A stretch of DNA of 64,000 nucleotides from Clytia hemisphaerica. Its lineage: Eukaryota > Cnidaria > Hydrozoa > Leptothecata > Clytiidae. Below the pieces are notes generated by a model. The model saw only the letters and a program-made list of their open reading frames with translations, had not been told where the DNA came from and ran no database searches. Location: NCBI GenBank assembly GCA_902728285.1, contig CACVBU010000975.1, forward strand, positions 648,637 to 712,636. Direction: 5' to 3'. A program made the position numbers and the translations under genes. The first letter of the stretch is position 1, and each line of letters starts with the position of its first letter. Of the stretch, positions 46,901 to 57,707 are shown piece after piece.

Positions 46901-48090
46901 TATAATACATTGTTAACTGAAGGGGCGCCGTTTTGCCTTTTGTTAAAGTAACTCTCTCTGTTTGGGGTTAAAATTCCACCTTTGGGATTTCTATTGGTCG
47001 ACTTCAAACAAAAGATAAAGGATGAAAAATCTATTTTCTTCATCATTTTTTTAATCATTTTCAAAATAATTTTCCAGGAGATATCGTGTTAAACACAATT
47101 CATTCCCAGCGGTATATGACTTATTTAGGTGGATAATTGTCACTAAGAACAGATTTTTCAGTCTTACTTTCACTGCTATTCAGTTTGATACACTTTATTT
47201 TGTTATTCGCGAAAAATGTATATTCCAAGCTGTATTATACAGAAAAACTTATGTATATTGCAATTAAATGATGACACGATTCCGTGTCTCCATACAAAAG
47301 GCCTCTGACCCTAAATGTTTTGTCTCGATTATTATGTGCGTTTATCACTTCTTATCTATCAGACATGAGGTGTAGTTAATAATGACTTTCCCTTTTTTGA
47401 GCCCTTTTTTATATCAAATTCATCCGGTTGGCGCTAAATGTTATATGTTCGTGTGCTGATGATAATATTTACTATATAAATGGTCGGTTTATGTGCTCGT
47501 CTAGCAGACCTAGCAGGGCTGTCTCCACTAGTTTACAACTATTCAAACGATGACTTGTTAAAAATATTGCGCTGTTTTGTAAATAAATATTGATGCGGTG
47601 ACTTTACTTATTAGCCTAAATAAAAGCATACGATTTCTACTAATACGAACTAGTGTAATGGCAACGAACCGATAGCACAGTTGGGAGAGCAATCGCCCGG
47701 CAAGCGAGAGGTCGTGGGTTCAATCTCCACTCGATTCGTTACCTTTGAGAAAACTGGGAAGTACATTAGTGCAGGATCCGTTGATTCATTACATACGATT
47801 TCTCTACCGAACATTACTTTAAACGACGATTCATTTGAACCGAATTCGTTCGCGACACGTAGAGAATGGATAAATATTTCCACGAATTACGTTTCAGAAA
47901 TGGTATAAAAACATAAAATCTTACACAAAGACAATTGCATTACTTTTTTGTCATCTTCTTAATTTGACTACTCTTTTTATGGTCACAAATTTTAAAAATT
48001 ATCATGCTTATGCTTTAGGTAACACGAGAGAATAGAGACCATCTGCTGGATGAGATTGTGACTTTGTTGATGGCAGGAATCGAGCAATAG
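43907..48090 (+). CDS. NTPCR: Cancer-related nucleoside-triphosphatase (THEP1 family), five exons
   Basis: Soluble P-loop NTPase that hydrolyses nucleoside triphosphates. Exons: 43907-43943, 45464-45626, 46165-46270, 46568-46756, 48019-48090, giving 188 residues (human about 190, recalled). It starts MPGKRVLLTGQPG and the Walker A GQPGVGKTT spans exons 1-2. Exon 2 has GFYTTEVRE, exon 3 VGQYSVNIPSFEKIALP, and exon 4 the Walker B region VLIIDEIGKMELFS plus GKPLPLVEEIRNR, all family hallmarks. Exon 3 must end in phase 0 at ..DAA with donor GTTGGT, a weak but GT donor. Intron 1 contains a 1.1 kb MITE, intron 4 a tRNA-like SINE. AATAAA at 48925-48930 is a candidate poly(A) signal. Confidence 0.95.
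44208..45307. mobile_element. 1.1 kb TA-flanked inverted-repeat element (NTPCR intron 1)
   Basis: Ends CCAGTGGATACCCCTTAAAA on both sides (inverted), with TA duplications at 44206-44207 and 45308-45309. The word TTTTAAGGGGTA recurs inside, near 44948 and 45103. No transposase frame; Tc1/mariner-type non-autonomous element by its TA target. Confidence 0.8.
47663..47740 (+). repeat. tRNA-like SINE head (Ala-like)
   Basis: Ends AACGAA/TTCGTT pair, GGGTTCAATCTCC resembles a B box and GATAGCACAGTTGG an A box. The anticodon loop would be CCGGCAA (GGC, Ala) with C at position 33. It is followed by non-tRNA sequence and lies inside NTPCR intron 4. Probably a SINE, not a tRNA gene. Confidence 0.5.
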
Positions 48091-49838
48091 TTCAGGATTA
48101 TCATAATCGAGGTATGTGTTTATTTCATTATCAAAACGTTACGTCATGGTAGCGAGTTCACGTATTTGCACTATATTTTGAGAACGGCGAAATGACTGAA
48201 GCGATTTGAGATAACCCGTAGTTTTGACCTGCAAAGCTGAGTTCATCAGAATCTAGACAAATCAAAAGCTAACCGTCTCCCTCGCTGAAAAACGCAAATA
48301 CATATGCTCGCCAATATGAATGAAATAACAGCACAAAGTATTGACCTGGTAACTCAAATGTTTAAAACTAAACGAACTTCTAGAGTCAGACCTGATAGTC
48401 TAGTCGTAATATAAAGTCTAATGTAAAAACTTCTGACGGCTTGAGGCACAGTTCAAGGTTTTTTCTTAAAGTAAGAGTGATATCGTTTGTTTACTCATCA
48501 ATTTTAATTCACAAGCTTTTTCACATTGGACTGACACGGGTGTGGAGCAAGATTGGTCAGAAAGAGGAAAAGAAAAAACATTTTTGCTTATTATCAGCAA
48601 AATATAACAATAGATTATTTACAGTCTTACTCATCTTTCTAGTTCTTGTCTTAATCAGCTTAGAAAAGGTCTAAACTCTGAAACAGAGTGAATTTCTTTA
48701 CAAATTTTTCTGTTTTTCCTTCTCATAACAGTGTCAAATACTGTACTAATGACAAACTGATCATAAACCTCCCGGAACCTCTCATTTCCCTTTTTTCTTC
48801 GTTAGAAACACCTCATTCTGTCTGAGCCGGAGATCAGTAAAGCTCACTAAAAGATCACTCGTACATCCTCATTTCCTCATTATATTTATATCTCGTGTAT
48901 ACAGATTTCTTCCAAAGAACGCTAAATAAAATGTTATATATGGTGACCATTTCTTCTTCATGGGAGGTTCTTAATAAAACTCACGTGACCATTATAAAGC
49001 TCTTTCTTCACTTCTCCCTGGCTGTTTTGATCATATTCTAAAAAATTTCTAATTAGTAAGCATCTCAAAAGGCTTGCATAATAAATAGTAGGCAATAACT
49101 ACTTCAACAACGATCCTAGACTAAAGTCTACTTCTGGCTGAACTTTGCTTTTTGATAATTTCTTATGACGCTGAGTCCAATGAAGTAGACTAGGAGCGTT
49201 TGGCAAGGTCACCATTTTGAAAGAGAATGTTTAAAATCCAAATAACAAAAAAACTACTTAGAGTTGAAAGATGTAATCAAAAATGAGAAACAAACATCAA
49301 TAACAGATTTGCAATGCCCTATTCTCAAATAAAAACATTGCTTCGTACTGTTTTTACCTTCCAAAAACGACAAAAATCTGGCGGACTGTTTTACAGTCCG
49401 TTAGCAAAAGCATATTACCATATACTACCGGGCCACTTATCAGCGCCAAAAAGACCATAAAAAAGCTCTAAGTGGACCCCGGGCTACAACGATCCTTGTA
49501 AACTTCTTCCGCTCACTTCTTACGCTTCACAAATAATTGGTACAAAATTTCATTATTTACTACAGCCTCAATCAAATTGACCACGATTGAGTTACTTTTC
49601 CCTACCTTTCCCTCCGATAAGGTAGGATTAAAATATTCAAAATTGTTCTTGTACCCTGATAGATTCAAAGAATAATGAGATTTATGGGGCGCTTGCATGT
49701 ATGTGCATTATCACAATAGAAAGATTGCGAGTATCTTTGCTTTCATTATTCACAACCAATCCCTGCCGTGCTTCCAACGGATCGCCAACAAAGCCTCACT
49801 ATGATATTCTTGTACCGCACGCGGATGCTAAGATCAAG

Positions 49839-50065
49839 ACACCATTTTTATAAGAATTTAATTTTAATTTAACTTTGGCTGACCTTCTGTTATCAGGGTT
49901 CTTATCATTTTCCTTGGAATGTCACTAGTATGTCTACTTACCGAGATGCTTAAATGCCAAATGTTCTTATCCTGAGCCTCAGATTTTTATATTTGTTCTT
50001 AAAGGCGTTGTCTAAATATGAGTCTCGTCGACTTTCTGTTATTGTTCTTATAAAAAAGAAAGCGT
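49839..50065. mobile_element. TTATAAGAAC-family MITE, diverged copy
   Basis: The left end ACACCATTTTTATAAGAA and right end, reversed, CACGCTTTCTTTTTTATAAG bracket a body with repeated GTTCTTA words and one ATGCTTA. It is more diverged than the 9285 and 23940 copies. Confidence 0.55.
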
Positions 50066-50821
50066 GTATATTGGGACCACGTTCTTTGATGATTTCTAAC
50101 CCACAGTTCGAGCCTCTTATCAACTCAACCGACAAGTGGATTAGTTTTTTTAGAGTTAGCAAATGAAAAGACTACTATAATCAAGTATAATCAAATTTTC
50201 TGATAAACTGTCGTCTTTATATGTGAATTGGTATGTAATGAGAATGCTGTGTCTACCATACTTACTTTGTCTACGTGATTCCTTTGATTGATTGTTAGTT
50301 TTGTCAGTGTTTTTTTTTTGAACCAGGTTGGTGTGAGACCATTTTCATTCACTTTCAATTAATAGAGGGGGTGACTGGAGAAGTATTCCACAAGATGATT
50401 TTATGATTCTTTATGTATATTATCTTGGCGGATGAGTTTTTGAAATTGATGGAAAAATTAAGGTTATTTAAATCTTTCTACGTTAGAGTTCTAACGGAGG
50501 CTTGGGAAAGAGCAATTTTTAATAGCAGTTTGAACTACATTTGAAGATTGTCGTTCAAACTATCAGATAACAAGATGGGTTTACTTTGAGGAGAGCTTTG
50601 ACTGACTTGGTCAGAGGCGTCAGTGTTGCAAACAAAGGGTTCGCTTCTTCCAATGTTCCGTTCAGTTCATAGATAGCAGAGCCGGCTGGTCGTGGACCCC
50701 GTGAGATCAACAGACTGCCAAAAAATCCTAGATTACTGGGTCATCCACGTTAAATATTGACTCTATCGATGATAGCTAGAGACAATCTTACAAGGAAACG
50801 GGAAGCGATATAGTAAAAGGA

Positions 50822-50860
50822 ATCTTGAGATTGTTTTATCTGATAAAACAATCTCAAGAT
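50822..50860. repeat. Perfect 39-bp palindrome
   Basis: ATCTTGAGATTGTTTTATC, one T, then its exact reverse complement: 19-bp arms with a single-base centre. Not part of any repeat family I see here. Confidence 0.85.
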
Positions 50861-51213
50861 ATCTCATCATACATTCTTCAAATACTTGAATTTTTGGCCA
50901 CGTTTCGTTACTGATTTCGATCCGTTATCTTAAAATTCCATTTATTGTATGTTATAGCCTTCAAATGACTACAAATTCCAGTAAAAATTGTTGTCATATC
51001 TTGTTCGTGACGTTTTAACCATTGATATTTAAAAATGTGACCTGACCAAATCATCTGGAAGCAAATAGTTTTGTTATGAAGATTTTTTTTCGATCCAATT
51101 ACCAAATATGGAAACTTTGAATTAAAGCTATGAGATTTTTTTCGGTCAAAAAGATTATCAACAAAAATATATAGAAGTATTGCCTCGAGGTATTTACAAT
51201 ATTGACTTTCCTG

Positions 51214-51470
51214 CACTTTTTTTTATAAGAACAATTTTATAAGGACCAAATCGCCAAAAAAAGAACAATTTAAGAACAATGCTGAGCCTGAAATTGAGTA
51301 ATTTCAAGAAACTTAGGAGTCAAAGTAGTAAAAATTGGGCATAACGCCAAAAGTGCCTCAATTTCACCCTATAAATAAGAACATGATAAGAACAATTTGA
51401 GGCTCAAATTATCAAACAAAATAAGAACAGCCGAGTCTCAACAAAATTTTTCTGGTTCTTATAAAAAGGT
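51214..51470. mobile_element. TTATAAGAAC-family MITE, copy near the 23940 type
   Basis: Starts CACTTTTTTTTATAAGAAC and shares ATTTAAGAACAATGCTGAGCC and AAGAACAGCCGAG with 23940-24217. The right end (GGTTCTTATAAAAAGG) has lost its terminal bases. Confidence 0.7.
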
Positions 51471-54292
51471 AAGCTTGTTACTTACCCTTTTGATGTTCAA
51501 CGTAGATACGTTTAAGAAGATTACTACCAAAACCTGATAGTGTAAAAGATCTATATTTAAAAAAGCGATTAAAATTGTTTCGATTTATAGACAAAGGTCA
51601 TAACAAGTGAGGTTTATCCTTTCTATAACGAGTAATGTTAGATTCCGTTTCATTTAATGGAAATCCGGATATAGTCAGGGTTAAACGATATTCGTCTTAA
51701 TCGCCATATTTAAGTGGTGGTTTATTTTTCAAAGGCTGGTTTGCTTTCAGTGTGTCTTTTGATAAAGAGTTGTTATTTGGAATGGTTTATGTAATTGGTC
51801 ATAGATTCATGGCTGGTTATGGGGTTCCTGAGGATTCACAGGAGAAAAAATAGATTATTTAGCCATCATAATCATCTACTGGTCCTAGTCTCAGCCCTAT
51901 TATATGAGGGAGGGGCGTACGGTATTGGCACTTTTCTACCGGTGTTTAGAGAAAAAGGGACAGTATTTTGGTATCAAAATTGTCATTCGAAATAAGGATT
52001 TTTACTGTCGGTGTTGACGGGAATTCAAGAAAAATACGTCGGCTTTTCGGGGTTTGCGACTTCCCGAACACCCACCCTGCTAACTTGAGCTATTTGAGTT
52101 TGTAAGAGTTCATTAAAATGTTCAGCATCTTTTTTTCATCCAACATAGCCAATGTAAAATCTTCAAAAAAAAAGAAGAAAAAAACGTGTTGAATGAAGTT
52201 TGTTCGCCATTAAACATTTCATCCATCATTTACGGTAAGATCAAAGACTCTTAACATTGGAAAGCTAACGTTTTCAGTTTTTCATCCAACATATTTGTCC
52301 AATGTTTGACCGGTTTGCCTCGGCCCCAAGCCTTCTTAACGTGCTTAGCAGGCCGCGAAGAGTTGTGTTCTATTGTTCTAATAAGCGTTTTCAGTCCAAG
52401 GGTTAGTCCAAGAATGCCCCATGGTGATTGATATTAATATCACCTTTCTTTCTCGAAAGGCGAGATTAGTATTTTAGAGGGAATTTCATTTTTTGAGGCC
52501 ACTTGAAAAAACAAAATCCCTTGATCCTTTTGTGGTGAGTTTATTTGGACGTGTTGAGAGATCGATAGGTTGGTTTCATTAATCCATTTCAAACAAAAGA
52601 GATACTGTTCTGTTTGCTGTCACCAAACTTCATGGAACAGAATAAAATTTCACATTCCTTGACTTTGAATTGGTATCTGACCTTTTAGAATATTATTCAA
52701 GGTGATTATTTGGTTGTGTGATAGTTTGACGAACAATGAGAGGAGGTCAAAGTGTCCCGTTAGAAATAATTTGGAGTAATTTAATAGGGGTTGTGAGCGA
52801 GATGAAGTTATATGAGAATATACATGTTCGAGTTCTGGAGGGTTGCGAGTTATAGAGAAGCTCGGGAGGGTATACTCTTTTTTAAACTCAATTTGCTGAT
52901 TTTACTCATAATCTTGAAAGATACCTTAAAAGTTTCTTTTGCTTGACCACAAAATTCTAATCAATTTTCCTCCTGATTAAAAGGTACTACGTCATTTTCA
53001 ATGTAAGATTTCTCGTCAATTATCAATACAAGGAAGTTACTTCAAAATAAAAAGTGCTTTTAAGTGCAAATATCTGTCTAGGTGATATAATTTGGACGAA
53101 TTCTCGAAATATCATCAGAAGTTTTGGGATTCAGAATGCTAGATGATTAATTTTAAGACAGACAGAGTATACGCAGCACGGAATGAAAGACAGTTATCAC
53201 ATTTTATCATATAACGTCTGTATCACTGTGTAACACTGTGTAACAAATGACTCCAGTCTTCAGATAATTCAATATTGGTGATTGGATTGGTTGATTGAAT
53301 AATGCTCGATTTGTAAGATGGTTTGATTAGTTAGTCAAAACATCTGTTCATATCTTTGTCAAAGAGTCGGTTGGCCAAGTTTTCCCCAAATTTCGACAAA
53401 ATTCGAAGAGGTCAAATTTTTGATTTCTGAAAAAGGGCTCGGCAGTGAATGTGTTAAATCAACTGTTGGGAACAACGAGTGGTTTGGTGGGTTGACCAAA
53501 TTTTCCCATGTCATATTCTATACTCACTACATGTGGTGCTTCCTAGTCAATAAATGTTTTTTTCTTATTTAACTTCAGGGGTAGTTCACAGGCTCCAAAC
53601 GTAACTTTAATGTATTGTGTTGAAATATTAAGCATCTGGAGCAATTGATAAGTGTGTAATAATTATTTCATCAGGGCCGCCCCACTTTTTTGCTGAGAAA
53701 AAAAAAACCAACCAACCACGGTGGCGCCTCCTTAGACACTTACTATTTGGCCCCTCCACTTTCAAAATTGATTCGCCGGCCCTATTCATTCATTTATTAA
53801 TAATTCTTTCAGTGTGTTTTGGATTGAGAGTGTTGGTAACATTTCCTTGACCAATTCTGATAAAAATCCGGACTCCTATTTAACCCGGAAGCATTGGTTA
53901 AGCCCCTCTCTTACTTTCCACTAATAATGCATAAGCGTCGCGTCATTTTTTATTGAATTTTTGGTCACCCCGGACGACTAAGATCAATGAATAGCCTTCG
54001 TCCACGATTCTAATTATTAGCTTTAGATTAATTACGATTTGATTATTGGAGGGATTAATCTTTTTTAAATGGATTATTATTAAGGTGATAATAGTGATAT
54101 CCTAGAGTCGTGTTTGCGTACCATGGCGGGTTGGTTAAGTCATCGCGCTGTCAAGCCTCTACGTCATTCATTCGACAAGCCCTTGTTCCGCGTGGATCCA
54201 ATGATTAAAGCATTAAATGTATGTGAATGTGAAAGAGGTGTTAATTTTTGAGCAAAGACTTCCTTAAATGGTTACAGCCATTGAAGCATGGT

Positions 54293-54484
54293 TAGTGAGT
54301 TTATATATCTGTGTTTTTCCGCGACGGAGACGATAAGCTTCTGATTTGTCTACACCCTGACTGACTGAGGATGGTAAATGGGCTTTTTTACCGTCCGCGA
54401 TTGTCTGGGTTAGAACTGCGGATTTTTCCAAATCGCTTCAAATCACTCCACCGTCCTCAAAAGTGCAAATACATAAACTGGCTG
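54293..54484. mobile_element. MITE with AGTTTATGTAT-type ends
   Basis: Ends TAGTGAGTTTATATATCTG and, reversed, CAGCCAGTTTATGTATTTG. The body shares CGCGACGGAGACG and TTTTTACCGTCC with 36124-36304. Confidence 0.7.
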
Positions 54485-55139
54485 TTACAGTCTATCTTTT
54501 TACCGGCAGATTTGCGGTCAGTAGTCTCATTTGATTATCGTTTCGTTGTGTCGTTCTTGAGAGAAACGGACGAGAATTGAACAGTCAGTTTTACACATTG
54601 AAAATTATTCAAAACGAGTACTGTGGTGGGATATAGAGCTTAGGATTATATTTGCGAATCGATTAAATGAACAGTTTTTTCTCCACTCCGTTTTAATATT
54701 TGATTTGTTGAAATCACATGGCAAACAAAACATTGACTTTCAATTAATCCATTCATCTCCCTTCTCCCATCAAGTATCGAATTTTTTTTGTACTGTCAGC
54801 CTTCATTTTTGATAAGATGACGTCAATTTGAGTAATGACGTTTTTTGACGAGAGAGATTCTCTGGTTACAAGTCACTGTTTAAAATATCTGCCAAATGAT
54901 GATCATTTTTAATGTACTTTATTATCAAATCTTGTTACATTTGACAAATGATGATTTTACTTGATGGACTTGATGGACTTACTGGAACTTTATCATAAAA
55001 TCCAGTTACTGGTTAATTAAGATATAGGTTTATCTTGGTATTAAACCTTATTGGATCTTTTTGTTTTGGTTTATTGATAAGATTGACGGTCAGTGAGTTG
55101 TAGGATACGTCATCATCTCCCATCGCTTCGACCGTAAAA

Positions 55140-55346
55140 TTTTTTTGAAACCTTCGGATGTTCTTAGCTTTTTGAGTGTTAAGCCTAAAAATGTTCTTAG
55201 CATGTTTATTTTCACCATTTTGTTAGTGTTTTTGACCATTTTCCTAAGAAAATAGGTGTTTGAGGGTGTCTGCAAATGTTCTTAACTTGTTCTTGATATT
55301 TTGGTCACCTGTGTTCTTATATAGTTTGTTCCTATAAAAAAACGTG
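55140..55346. mobile_element. TTATAAGAAC-family MITE, inverted copy of the 9285 type
   Basis: Read on the minus strand it matches 9285-9531: AGAACAAACTATATAAGAAC, CAAGAACAAGTTAAGAA, CTTAGGAAA. The left end is truncated. TA follows the right end. Confidence 0.7.
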
Positions 55347-56399
55347 TAATAAGTCTTAAAGCTTGGAACTCCTCGTAGTGTGATAATTTCTTGAATTTGA
55401 AAGGGTATGGGAAGAAGTGAGCGTGAAAATTGTGCTCGTTCAATGTGTGATTCGAAATAAGTCACTCCAGTGTCATGATTTTTCACTTTCTCCGACTTTC
55501 ATAAACGAAATAGTTTCCAAATATTGTCGACTTTTTGAGAGGCCATAATGGTGGAGAATCTTGTAAGACCAATGCTAGCCGAGTTTCAATTCAGTCAATA
55601 TTTAAAAAAAAGATTACACCGTTCTTCTATGGCAAGGTTGATAATGCTTGTCATTTCAAAGCCAGACAATGTTACAAAAACTCTATTGGGCTTCCAAGAC
55701 AAAGTCGATAATGCTTGGCATTTCAAAGCCAGTTCTTGCTAGGTAGCAAGTACAAGTAGCTTGAAATGTTGTTTTGTTTCGTTTGCAATTTTTTATTGAA
55801 GATGATGATTAGAGTGGTTGACCATAATTAGGTTTGCACAAATCACAATTTCCTTTCGCAATCAACATGCTAATTCGCTTCTCATGTCTTATTGTTATCT
55901 CTCAAAACTCTTTCTCTCGTAAGAAAATATACCACGTGAAATATTGAAAGCTTGCTCTTAGTATGGAAGTCAGTACCAAGATCAAACAGGTTGTACTTCT
56001 TCTGAATCTGAAGCAGTTGACCTTTGATAGGATCAGGAATTCCACCTTATTCAGATTCTCAAAAAGTATATACCCCGAAACTTCAATGAAAATCCATTAA
56101 AGGTTTATAAAAAGAACATGACCCATTCATCATAATGCTTATAAAAGAACGTTGTGCGTGAGTATATTAAATGAGATTTCGGTATTGTCCGACCATTTTT
56201 TGTTAAACCTCTCAAGACGATTTTGTGGAACAATAGTGTGTTTTTCCTTCTTTTTCTCATGTCTCATTTTTGATTCATTCCGATAGAGTTCTCTACCATA
56301 CTGAAATTATCTTCTCAGTCGTTTACTGGTCGTTGTTGAGGTTCTGTCTTTAAATGTAAGTAAAGGGCAGTAAAGAGTGAGATGCCGAGAGATGAAGTA

Positions 56400-56774
56400 C
56401 ACTCATATTTTTATAAGCATACGGGAAAATAGGGTTCAGGCTCAATATGCTTAGCAAATTCTCATTTTGAGCGTTATAATTTATGCTTATTTATATGTTT
56501 AGACTTCGATTTGTTGATTTTCTTTGGCTTCATGAAATTTAGAACTTTCAAGTCAGAACATTGAATCGGCTCAATGAATGCAAGTTCTTTTGGTAATTTG
56601 GCGCCGTAGTCGAGAATCTTTGGTCTTAGAAAGCTCAAACAGCTTTAAAAGGTCAGCGATTTAGAAAAACTTTATCATTTTAGCTTGGAGGTATGCTTAG
56701 CATTATGCCTATTTTTTACCGCATTTGAGCCTAAGTATGCTTATAAACTTTATGCTTATAAAAGAAAAAGAGTG
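56400..56774. mobile_element. TA-flanked MITE with TTATAAGCAT ends
   Basis: Ends CACTCATATTTTTATAAGCA and, reversed, CACTCTTTTTCTTTTATAAG then CATA. TA lies on both sides (56398-56399, 56775-56776). The body repeats ATGCTTA/TAAGCAT words, in the same layout as the AAGAAC family but with a different word. Confidence 0.75.
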
Positions 56775-56904
56775 TATTCTACTAGGCTGTACGCATTCCC
56801 TCTAATAAGTTTTGATACAGGGACTTTGATACAGAACCGTTAAAATGTAGCTCTGTTTATGTGTAATTTTTTGGCAGAAATCCATCTGTAAGTAAGTCCA
56901 CATC

Positions 56905-57207
56905 ACACCCACTTCTCACAGACCCGGTGTGAACCTCTCTAACTGGAAAAATTAGCCAAAACTTCGTCCCTAGTAGAAAATTATACTCCAATTTTTGTCT
57001 CCGCTGAAAATGATCGAATAAACAAGTTCTCATGGAAAAATATTCTACTTTTTTTCCGTACCCGCTGAATTTTTTGACTTGAAAACAATGAAGTTCAAAT
57101 CTCCAGCCTTAGAAAACGGTAAATCGATCCCCATCGAGTTTCAGTCCGTTATTATTACCCCTGCTGGCGAAAAAATTCACCGAGTCTTCTGTGAGAAGGG
57201 GGTGTCA
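56905..57207. mobile_element. Inverted-repeat element ACACCCACTTCTCACAGAC
   Basis: Left end ACACCCACTTCTCACAGAC; right end GTCTTCTGTGAGAAGGGGGT in inverted sense. A partial relative (CCCCTTCTCACAGACCC, ACTGGAAAAATT, AATTATACTCC) begins at about 60770, next to the satellite. Confidence 0.55.
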
Positions 57208-57707
57208 CACCCCTCTCTCATGGACTGATAATGGAGAATATATTAGCCACATCATCATGTAGGCTACATCATCGTCATCAAAATTTAATATTGCGTTGAA
57301 AAGGGTATCTAATCTGTATTTGCCCAGGATATTTTGTATTTACGTATAAAAAAAGAGAGGAAAGGAATTTTTGACATTTGTTTTTGTGGCACACTGTTTA
57401 TTTTTGATTTTACTTTATCAACATTAAACGAAATTGTATCAAAATAATTGTATCAGATTTTTATAATCTTTTGATATAAACTATGTTTCCATTGTTCAGT
57501 AGTTGTAGAGAGTTGTGCATATCTTTTGAGGGCATAAGTATGATGTAAGAATGCGAGATTATATTTTAGGCAGAGATGTAATGGGTGTTTGATGAAAATT
57601 TTAGGCTGTATGCTGTTCAAACTACAAAAGATAGGGCCAAAAATTTTTATGTGTTTTGAAAATTCAAATATTCCTTTTTTTATTTCTAGGGAACATAATA
57701 GTGAAAA

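Larger units (their letters stand above)
48091..57690. other. Gene-poor region between NTPCR and the Tctex1-domain gene
   Basis: 9.6 kb without a coding region I recognise; the open frames are short and lack family motifs or consistent splice borders. It holds the NTPCR 3' end, several MITEs listed separately and a perfect 39-bp palindrome. Upstream non-coding exons and the promoter of the gene at 57708 should lie here, but I cannot place them. Confidence 0.55.

Noticed and set aside
53671..53785. Short MITE with AGGGCCG ends
   Set aside because: The inverted match is about 7-10 bp and I could not find a convincing target duplication.
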